Assembly: GCA_030951095.1 (NCBI GenBank)
Contig: JAUZQI010000050.1
Span: 1 to 6,229 of the forward strand
From: Mariprofundus sp.
GTDB lineage: Bacteria; Pseudomonadota; Zetaproteobacteria; Mariprofundales; Mariprofundaceae
Reading direction: 5' to 3'
DNA length: 6,229 nucleotides
The notes under the pieces were generated by a model. It saw nothing but the letters and a program-made list of their open reading frames with translations, did no database searches and was not told the origin of the DNA. Positions 1-5,261 of the stretch are shown here, piece by piece. Numbering within the stretch: position 1 is the first letter of the stretch; each line of letters begins with the position of its first letter. The position numbers and the translations under genes are program-made.

Positions 1-566
1 GAATTCCCCTTTCAGCAAAGGCGCTACTCTCTTTCGGTCAGATCAAAGAGGTCAAACGGCTTGATCTGCTGCTTGATGCCATGCCTGCCGTATTGAAACA
101 GCATCCCGATGCGCTTCTGCTGATTGCGGGAAGGCCATGGAAAACTGATTTCTCTTCTTATCAGGAACAGATTGATCGCCTGGGCATCCAGAATGCCTGC
201 ATGACACAAATTCGCTTTATCACCGATGAAGAGTTGCCTTACTACTATGCTGTTGCCGACCTGGTTGTGTTGCCCTATGAGCGCATCTATCAAAGTGCCG
301 TTGTGATCATGGCCATGAGTTATGGCAAGGCTGTACTCGTATCCGATTTGCCGGGGATGTCGGATATCGTGAGCTCTGATGACTATGGATATATCTTCAA
401 GCAGGGAAATCTGACAGCGCTTGTACAGGAGTTATGCCTGGCGTTAGGGGATAAAACCGAACGCCAGAAACGGGCTTATCAAGGCTTGCAGCATATGCGA
501 AATGATTATGACTGGAATATCATAGGCAAAAGAACTAAGGAGCTTTATGAAACGATCAACATGTAA
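1..566 (+). CDS. Glycosyltransferase family 4, C-terminal part (5' end cut by window)
   Basis: This is the C-terminal nucleotide-sugar-binding half of a GT-B fold glycosyltransferase, which would transfer a sugar to a growing lipid-linked repeat unit at the cytoplasmic face of the inner membrane. The reading frame is open from base 3 without a start, and the residues before the first ATG (81) are still in-family: LLSFGQIKEVKRLDLLLDAM matches the usual 'GR...KGld.Ll.A' opening of the GT4 C-terminal domain. The ATG at 81 is therefore internal. Next come a strand-turn LLLIAGRP, the FITDEELPYYYAVADLVVLP stretch typical of family 4, and YQSAVVIMAMSYGKAVLVSD, which lines up with the donor-binding EX7E region. 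The second Glu of EX7E appears to be Met, a variation seen in a subset of these enzymes. The end is normal (TAA at 564-566). It overlaps the next gene by 20 bases and shares its operon. Donor and acceptor sugars cannot be read from the sequence. Confidence 0.9.
   Translation, partial: IPLSAKALLSFGQIKEVKRLDLLLDAMPAVLKQHPDALLLIAGRPWKTDFSSYQEQIDRLGIQNACMTQIRFITDEELPYYYAVADLVVLPYERIYQSAVVIMAMSYGKAVLVSDLPGMSDIVSSDDYGYIFKQGNLTALVQELCLALGDKTERQKRAYQGLQHMRNDYDWNIIGKRTKELYETINM
537..542 (+). promoter_or_regulatory. Ribosome binding site for the GH5 gene
   Basis: AAGGAG lies four bases before the ATG at 547, inside the end of the upstream glycosyltransferase gene. The spacing is short but usable. It decides the start: the next in-frame ATG, at 580, would also give a signal peptide but has no purine-rich stretch in front of it. 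Confidence 0.7.
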
Positions 567-1671
567 TAAACATCCATTGATGCGGTTGTTTCTTCTGCTT
601 ATTTTCCTGTTTGTCTGCCAGATGCCGACGCAGGCTGCAGATATGCCGGCCGGCTGGCCGTGGCATGGCGTGAGTTTGGATAATCTGTCTTCTTCACCTG
701 CTGATATTGAGAAATTTCAGCAGGAGTTAGGTATAAATGTTGTGCGCTTACAACTGAAACCGGTAAAACTGGCCAAACGCAAAAAAATAACTGCAGATTT
801 GGCCTGGAGTGAAAGTATAGCATGGCTGGATTTAATGCTTGACGAATGCAGTCGGCTGAAGGTTAAGGGGATAGTAAACTTGAGTCACTTTCCTTTTGAT
901 GCGAAATACCCACAGATCCAGGTTGCTCAATATACTCCGGAATTTTGGAGTGATCAGGAACAATTAAATGGCGTTGTTCAAACCGTTACAACACTAATGA
1001 AAGATCTTCGAAAAAGAGGGGGAGAGTTCGCTGCCATTGATATCATGAGCGAACCGGCAGTTCAGCATGGAAAAGATTTGTTAATACCGATGAATTGGCA
1101 TGAGTTAATGCGCAAGGTTATTGCCTCGATCAGATCTGAAAGACCGGATGTTTGGATATTTGTATCTCCTCCGCCTCTGGGTGCCCCGCCTGCCTATAGC
1201 GGGTTTGAGCCATTTTCGGATAAATTCATCATCTATAATGCACACATGTATATTCCATACTCCTTTGCGGCTCAGGGCATTGGACGGAAAAAGTTTGGCA
1301 TAAAATATCCTGGCAAAATATCGGGGAAGGTGTGGAACGTGGATGAACTAAAAAAGGTGGTGGAGCCTTTGCGGGACTTTCAGATCAGGAATGATGTTCC
1401 TGTGATGATTGGAGAATTCAGCGCAATACGCTGGGCTGATGGGGGGGGACAGTACGTCAAAGACCTTGCATCTATCTTTGATGAGTATGGCTGGAGCTGG
1501 ATTTACTTCAGTGGCACTGGCTGGCATGGTTGGAACCCGGATTATAACCAGCACTATTCGGGCCAGGACAAAACTGGCAACTGGCAGAAGGATTATGTGG
1601 GAGATCACTCGGAGCGTTGGAAAACCCTGCGTGAGATTTTCGCCGTAAAGCAAAAGAGTGTAGCACCGTGA
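547..1671 (+). CDS. Secreted glycoside hydrolase family 5 (cellulase-like)
   Basis: A 374-residue exported hydrolase of clan GH-A that would cut beta-glycosidic bonds with retention of configuration. Residues 1-30 form a signal peptide: Lys/Arg-rich start, a leucine-rich core at 13-24, and probable cleavage after TQA30. The mature part follows the GH5 TIM-barrel order: GINVVRLQL (62-70, conserved Arg67), VNLSHFP (110-116), DIMSEPA (165-171, acid/base Glu169), FIIYNAHMY (227-235, His233 and Tyr235) and VMIGEF (286-291, nucleophile Glu290). Aromatic residues near WSWIYF (317-322) fit the substrate cleft. The residue before Glu169 is Ser, where GH5 almost always has Asn. Position inside an EPS operon suggests a periplasmic enzyme that trims or frees the operon's own polymer rather than one that feeds on plant cellulose; that is inference. 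The gene carries an eight-G run at codons 299-301 and ends in a GTGA overlap with the next gene. Family assignment is firm; substrate is unknown. Confidence 0.9.
   Translation: MKRSTCNKHPLMRLFLLLIFLFVCQMPTQAADMPAGWPWHGVSLDNLSSSPADIEKFQQELGINVVRLQLKPVKLAKRKKITADLAWSESIAWLDLMLDECSRLKVKGIVNLSHFPFDAKYPQIQVAQYTPEFWSDQEQLNGVVQTVTTLMKDLRKRGGEFAAIDIMSEPAVQHGKDLLIPMNWHELMRKVIASIRSERPDVWIFVSPPPLGAPPAYSGFEPFSDKFIIYNAHMYIPYSFAAQGIGRKKFGIKYPGKISGKVWNVDELKKVVEPLRDFQIRNDVPVMIGEFSAIRWADGGGQYVKDLASIFDEYGWSWIYFSGTGWHGWNPDYNQHYSGQDKTGNWQKDYVGDHSERWKTLREIFAVKQKSVAP
1441..1448 (+). repeat. Eight-G homopolymer tract inside the GH5 gene
   Basis: Eight consecutive G bases encode Gly299-Gly300 and the first two bases of the Gly301 codon, nine residues after the nucleophile Glu290. 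Gain of one G would bring in a TGA at 1479-1481. Loss of one G would replace the C-terminus and end at a stop at 1646-1648. Tracts of this length are known slippage sites in some bacteria; whether it varies here is not shown. Confidence 0.9.
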
Positions 1672-2804
1672 GCAAAGTAATCTTGCCCCGCATTGCGATT
1701 GTAGGCAGCCGTGGTATTCCTGCCAGTTATGGTGGATTTGAAACCTTTGCTGAAGAGATCGCCGTTCACCTGTACCGAAACCATGGTTATCGCGTTACCG
1801 TTGTCTGTGATGCCGACCAGCAGCGGAAAAATGGAGATTTACACGAATATAAAGGTGTAGAGCTTCGTTATTCGAGTTTTGCCAAGGGGGGCAACGCAAT
1901 AAAGTTTTATAGGGATTCTATCCGGCAAGTGCTGGAAGACCATGATATTATCTATTCGTGTGGGCCAGCTGGCGGCTTGTTCGGACCGATGGTGCGACGG
2001 CACGGAAAGATCATGATGACCAATCCCGATGGTCTGAATAGCCGACGGTCAAAATGGAGTTGGCCGATTCAAATGGCTTTCCGGGCATTTGAATTTGCAG
2101 CGAGCCGTTTTAGTGATCGAGTGGTTTGTGATTCAAAGGCGATTGAGATATATATCAGGTCCAGCTATGGATGCAGGCATACAGACGTGGCGGAGTATGG
2201 TGCTTATCCGAATCCATATCTTGAGAATGAAAGGGCATCTGCAACTATACTTGCCGAATACGGACTCGTATCGGGCGCTTATCATCTGGTGGTGAGTCGA
2301 CTGGAACCGGAAAATAATGTGGAGTCAATCATTCGTGGTTATCAATTGTCAGCTCATAAGTGGCCGTTGATTGTGGTCGGTAATCTGAATGACACCGATT
2401 TTGTTCGCAGCTTACAGCGGCTTGCCGGAGAGCAGGTGCGGTTTGTTGGTGGCATCTATGACAAGGAAAAGCTGGCCATTGCACGTGCTCACGCAGCAAG
2501 CTATCTGCATGGTCATTCGGTGGGCGGCACCAACCCTTCTCTGCTTGAGGCCATGGGCTCGCATAACTTGTGCGTTTGTCACGATAATCCCTTCAATCGT
2601 GAAGTGGTACAGGATAACGGTTTGTTTTTTTCCGAGGCTGCAGATGTGGGGAGATGGCTGACTCAAATTGAAAACGATCCTGAGCGATTTCTAGGCATGC
2701 GTGATGGTGCGCTGCAGCGAATAAAAAATTATTATAATTGGGACAATATGGCTTCAAAATATAATCAAATTTTCACCCGGGCATTTGAAAAAGGGAAATC
2801 ATGA
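1668..2804 (+). CDS. DUF1972-type glycosyltransferase family 4
   Basis: A complete 378-residue GT-B glycosyltransferase of the DUF1972 (rhamnosyltransferase-like) group, expected to act in the cytoplasm on the lipid-linked EPS repeat unit. The N-terminus IVGSRGIPASYGGFETFAEE (11-30) is the hallmark of the group. NPDG (119-122) follows, then RLEPENN (211-217), which opens the C-terminal donor-binding domain, and HGHSVGGTNPSLLEAM (281-296), the group's version of the EX7E region with only the second Glu (294) kept. The protein has no signal peptide or membrane span. Translation starts at GTG 1668, which overlaps the stop of the hydrolase gene as GTGA; a weak purine stretch (AAAGAG near 1653-1658) is the only ribosome site, so re-initiation after the upstream gene is likely. 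The next gene overlaps by ATGA. Some relatives transfer rhamnose, but the sugar used here cannot be told from sequence. Confidence 0.92.
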   Translation: MSKVILPRIAIVGSRGIPASYGGFETFAEEIAVHLYRNHGYRVTVVCDADQQRKNGDLHEYKGVELRYSSFAKGGNAIKFYRDSIRQVLEDHDIIYSCGPAGGLFGPMVRRHGKIMMTNPDGLNSRRSKWSWPIQMAFRAFEFAASRFSDRVVCDSKAIEIYIRSSYGCRHTDVAEYGAYPNPYLENERASATILAEYGLVSGAYHLVVSRLEPENNVESIIRGYQLSAHKWPLIVVGNLNDTDFVRSLQRLAGEQVRFVGGIYDKEKLAIARAHAASYLHGHSVGGTNPSLLEAMGSHNLCVCHDNPFNREVVQDNGLFFSEAADVGRWLTQIENDPERFLGMRDGALQRIKNYYNWDNMASKYNQIFTRAFEKGKS

Positions 2805-3691
2805 GTTTACCAAATTTTGTCATTGCCGGCGTAGCGCGTTGCGGCACGACGTCGTTGTATTACTATCTGAAACAGCATCCCGAGATTGGCTTTCCAAACA
2901 AAAAAGAACCCAAGTATTTCAGTTCGCTCGGGCAGCAGTTTCCACACAATGGCCCGGGTGACCATACCGTAGATAAGGTGATGGTACAGAACTTAGAACA
3001 CTATCAGCAACTGTTTCAGGGGTTGGGATCCTTCAAACGAATTGGAGAGGCCAGCTCTGATTATCTGTATTTTCATCGCCATAGTGCTGCCCGGATGCGC
3101 CGGGTGCTAGGGGATGTCCCGATCATTCTGTGTTTGCGTAATCCGGTTGATCGGGCTTACTCTGCTTATAACAATCTTGTGAGGGATCAGCGTGAGACAC
3201 TGGATTTCGCTAAGGCGCTTGCTGCCGAAGAAGAGCGACTTGCCAACAATTGGGACTGGATGTGGGCTTACAAGGCTGGCGGCCTTTATGCAGATCAGGT
3301 ATCAACTTTTCTGAACACCTTTTCGCAGGTAAAAATAGTGATATTTGAGGATCTGAAACAGGATGCAGATGCCGTGGTGCAAGAGCTGTTTGCATTCCTT
3401 GCTGTAGATGAAGCAGTGCCGGTGGATACCAGCACCCTCTACAGCCATTCGGGCAAGGCAAAAAATCGATGGGTCGCATTCCTCTCCAATCGCGAAAATC
3501 CACTGGCATTTGCTTTGCGCCGCATTGCCATGAAACTTGCCTCCCGCTCTGTTCTGGAGCGTATTGCCAGCCGGTCATTGGAGAAAGAAGAGATGTCCCC
3601 TGTAATTCGTGAAGAATTAAAAGCTTACTTTCATTCTGATGTTGAACGTTTAGAAGTTTTGTTAGGTAGGAAGTTAGAGGTTTGGAAATGA
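2801..3691 (+). CDS. PAPS-dependent sulfotransferase
   Basis: A complete 296-residue sulfotransferase that would move the sulfuryl group from 3'-phosphoadenosine-5'-phosphosulfate (PAPS) to a hydroxyl or amino group of an acceptor, here probably a sugar of the EPS repeat unit. The 5'-phosphosulfate loop is FVIAGVARCGTTSLYYYL (6-23), followed by KKEPKYF (34-40), the usual 'KEP.yF' motif of carbohydrate sulfotransferases. IGEASSDYLY (81-90) holds Glu83, the position of the catalytic base in heparan-sulfate N-sulfotransferase-like enzymes. The 3'-phosphate site is LRNPVDRAYSAY (112-123, with Arg113 and Ser121). A late IVIFEDL segment (179-185) is also typical. There is no signal peptide or membrane segment, so it should work in the cytoplasm where PAPS is made. 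The start codon ATG 2801 overlaps the upstream stop as ATGA, with AAGGGA (2791-2796) as ribosome site. Membership of the family is firm; the acceptor is unknown. Confidence 0.92.
   Translation: MSLPNFVIAGVARCGTTSLYYYLKQHPEIGFPNKKEPKYFSSLGQQFPHNGPGDHTVDKVMVQNLEHYQQLFQGLGSFKRIGEASSDYLYFHRHSAARMRRVLGDVPIILCLRNPVDRAYSAYNNLVRDQRETLDFAKALAAEEERLANNWDWMWAYKAGGLYADQVSTFLNTFSQVKIVIFEDLKQDADAVVQELFAFLAVDEAVPVDTSTLYSHSGKAKNRWVAFLSNRENPLAFALRRIAMKLASRSVLERIASRSLEKEEMSPVIREELKAYFHSDVERLEVLLGRKLEVWK
3676..3680 (+). promoter_or_regulatory. Ribosome binding site that sets the deacetylase start
   Basis: AGAGG lies seven bases before ATG 3688. That ATG also forms the ATGA overlap with the sulfotransferase stop, as at the junction before it. 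A TTG at 3682, two codons upstream in the same frame, would sit only one base from this site, so ATG 3688 is preferred. Confidence 0.75.
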
Positions 3692-4536
3692 ATATCCTGA
3701 CTTTTGATATCGAAGACTGGTTTCATTTGCTGGATAATCCTGCTACAGCCAGCGTTGAGCAGTGGCAGAATTTCGAACCGCGTATTCATGACAATGTTGA
3801 GCGGTTACTGGAAGTGATTCAACGGCATAACCACAGGGCGACCTTTTTCTGCCTGGGTTGGGTGGCAGAGCGGTATCCTGAAATCATTCGCCGGATTGAT
3901 GAATCGGGTTTTGAAATCGCATCGCATTCGCATATGCACCAATTGGTTTATCAGCAAACACCAAAACAGTTTCGCGATGACTTGCAGAGGTCGGTTCATG
4001 CACTGGAAGATGTGACGGGTAAGAAGATTACAACTTACAGGGCTCCCGGTTTTTCTTTTATTCGAGGTAACCCATGGGCTTTTGAAACATTGATTGAACT
4101 GGGAATTGAAAGGGACAGTTCAATTTTTCCAACAGCACGCGGGCACGGCGGATATGAAGGGTTTGGCCCTGCTCAGCCAAGCCTGCTTGCATGCAGGGGA
4201 GGGGAGCTGAAGGAGTTTCCAATCAGTCTCGGCCGGTTTTTGGGTAAGGAGATTGTATTTTCCGGCGGGGGATATTTCCGCTTGTTGCCTTATCGTACAA
4301 TCCAGCGTCTGACCCGGCAGGCAGATTATGTGATGACCTATTTCCATCCGCGAGACTTCGATGCTGAGCAGCCTGTTCTTGATCTGCCGTTTCATCGACG
4401 TTTTAAATCCTATGTCGGCCTGAAGGGCTCATATTCCAAATTTGATCGCTGGCTGGGAGAGAATCCATTTACTGACATGGCGGGTGCTGATTCAACGATT
4501 AACTGGTCCGAAGCTCCGCGTATTTCAGTAAGCTAG
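3688..4536 (+). CDS. Polysaccharide deacetylase, NodB/CE4 with DUF3473, XrtA-locus type
   Basis: A 282-residue metal-dependent deacetylase of carbohydrate esterase family 4, expected to remove N- or O-acetyl groups from the EPS or its precursor. The CE4 motifs appear in order: TFDIEDW (5-11, Asp7 as catalytic base and Asp10 as likely metal ligand), SHSHMH (79-84, His80 and His84 as metal ligands), YRAPGFS (117-123), DSSIFP (143-148) and YFHPRDFD (218-225, His220). The TFDIEDW form of motif 1 and the C-terminal FHP...RRFKSYVG part are characteristic of the DUF3473-bearing subfamily found in exosortase/PEP-CTERM EPS loci. The chain begins directly with the first catalytic strand, so it has no signal peptide and probably acts in the cytoplasm. 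It is the last gene of the plus-strand unit. The C-terminus (from about 262) is poorly conserved-looking, and the stop codon touches an insertion-sequence-like motif, so the original end could have been altered. Assignment is firm; substrate is inferred from context. Confidence 0.92.
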   Translation: MNILTFDIEDWFHLLDNPATASVEQWQNFEPRIHDNVERLLEVIQRHNHRATFFCLGWVAERYPEIIRRIDESGFEIASHSHMHQLVYQQTPKQFRDDLQRSVHALEDVTGKKITTYRAPGFSFIRGNPWAFETLIELGIERDSSIFPTARGHGGYEGFGPAQPSLLACRGGELKEFPISLGRFLGKEIVFSGGGYFRLLPYRTIQRLTRQADYVMTYFHPRDFDAEQPVLDLPFHRRFKSYVGLKGSYSKFDRWLGENPFTDMAGADSTINWSEAPRISVS

Positions 4537-4723
4537 GGCCTGTTCACATTAATTTCGATGGCGTCGATTCGGCCATTATTGTGGCTTTGCAAGTGAAGTG
4601 TGCTTAACCATGGCCCGGCTCTGTCTTCAAGCAGAAGGGATAGTGCTTAGTTTACATTGTAATCGGGAAGAGTTTTTTTTTCGAATGAGCAATAAACTTC
4701 GGATACTGTTTCTGACAATGGAA
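4537..4723. other. Convergent intergenic spacer, possible rearrangement scar
   Basis: This spacer lies between the stop codons of two convergent genes. It holds no gene I can support. Visible items are GGGCCTGTTCACATTAA at 4536-4552, which resembles an insertion-sequence end; weak hairpins at 4558-4576 (five base pairs) and 4652-4662 (four base pairs); a nine-T run at 4673-4681 with no strong stem before it; and an ATG at 4685 that opens a frame encoding MSNKLRILFLTME before running into the opposite-strand lipoprotein gene. No convincing terminator is present for either side. Confidence 0.6.
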
Positions 4724-5167
4724 TTATCTGATTCCCGAGTCGTACTGTATCTGTATCCGGGTCTCCTTGCCCGCTTCCACCAGTACAGGGACGGGGAAAT
4801 TCTTGCCGGCACCTGATGAAGGGAACACAAGGCGGTACTCTCCCTCGGAGATACGTTTGCTGAATCTTCCGGAGTGATCGGTTGTGACCGTGGTTATAAT
4901 CTGCTTATCCATATTTTCAATTTGAATGGAGACATTGGCAGCAGGACGGGATGAAACGTGGCCTCCGGGTCGTTGCACCGGGCCGGATGGAGACATGCTC
5001 ACAACACCATTCAATACGCCGGAATCACCATGGTTGACAGCTTTGCCTGCATGGGTTGAGGCCGTGCCTGATACTGGAGAGACATTTGCATCCATACAGG
5101 CAGGTATCCACAGCAAGATGCCAAGTCCTCCGATCGCGATTAATATCTTTCGCATGCTCTGTTTCAA
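4724..5167 (-). CDS. Small lipoprotein with carboxypeptidase-regulatory-like domain
   Basis: A 147-residue predicted lipoprotein of unknown function. Residues 1-24 are a lipoprotein signal: basic start, hydrophobic core IAIGGLGILLW (10-20), and lipobox WIPAC with the modified Cys at 24. The next residues (Met25, Asp26) give no Asp at +2, so outer-membrane sorting is the default guess. After a low-complexity linker (about 25-50) comes a small beta-sandwich. MSPSGPVQRPG (58-68) and TTDHSGRFSKRISEGEYRL (95-113) match the CarboxypepD_reg-like pattern 'SP.GPV.RPG ... TD..G.F...l..G.Y.l'. Such domains usually serve as binding or structural modules, not enzymes. Translation is placed at TTG 5167 because AGAGG lies eight bases upstream; ATG 5155 is an alternative that also leaves a good signal peptide but lacks a clear ribosome site. 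A terminator lies just upstream, separating it from the neighbouring secreted-protein gene on the same strand. Confidence 0.85.
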   Translation of the reverse strand: MKQSMRKILIAIGGLGILLWIPACMDANVSPVSGTASTHAGKAVNHGDSGVLNGVVSMSPSGPVQRPGGHVSSRPAANVSIQIENMDKQIITTVTTDHSGRFSKRISEGEYRLVFPSSGAGKNFPVPVLVEAGKETRIQIQYDSGIR

Positions 5168-5175
5168 TCTCTTTA

Positions 5176-5180
5176 CCTCT
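5176..5180 (-). promoter_or_regulatory. Ribosome binding site for the lipoprotein gene
   Basis: On the minus strand AGAGG stands eight bases before TTG 5167 and 20 bases before ATG 5155. The spacing favours the TTG start. Confidence 0.6.
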
Positions 5181-5190
5181 CTTTCTGTTC

Positions 5191-5222
5191 AATAAATAAA
5201 GGGGCCGGCCGAAGCCAGCCCC
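5191..5222 (-). terminator. Intrinsic terminator with UUCG tetraloop
   Basis: Read on the minus strand, GGGGCTGGC, TTCG, GCCGGCCCC form a nine-base-pair stem (eight Watson-Crick pairs and one U-G wobble) closed by a C(UUCG)G tetraloop, followed by TTTATTTATT. On the plus strand the wobble becomes a C-A mismatch, so the element is oriented for minus-strand transcripts. It lies 39 bases after the stop of the secreted-protein gene and 10 bases before the ribosome site of the lipoprotein gene. Confidence 0.9.
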
Positions 5223-5261
5223 TCATCTTTTTACGTGGCGCTATACAACGATCTGACCTTC

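Noticed and set aside
547..620. Possible lipoprotein signal in the hydrolase (Cys24 after LFV)
   Set aside because: The residue before Cys is Val, not Gly, Ala or Ser, and a good ordinary cleavage site follows at TQA30.
3210..3578. Minus-strand open frame of 122 codons opposite the sulfotransferase
   Set aside because: It is antisense to a well-supported gene, its product has no recognisable motif, and there is no ribosome site worth noting.
3682..3690. TTG 3682 as start of the deacetylase
   Set aside because: It lies one base from the AGAGG site; ATG 3688 has proper spacing and the ATGA overlap seen at the preceding junction.
4558..4590. Hairpins after the deacetylase gene as terminator
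   Set aside because: Stems are only four or five base pairs with large loops, and no T run follows directly.
4640..4681. Nine-T run as an intrinsic terminator for the EPS operon
   Set aside because: The only nearby stem (4652-4662) has four base pairs and is ten bases away from the T run.
4598..4816. Plus-strand open frame of 72 codons crossing the spacer into the lipoprotein region
   Set aside because: It overlaps the lipoprotein gene in antisense and its product resembles nothing apart from the short stretch discussed as a possible fossil.
5168..5200. Promoter for the lipoprotein (TTGAAC on the minus strand near 5189)
   Set aside because: No acceptable -10 box lies at 16-18 bases, and transcription would begin at or inside the coding region.
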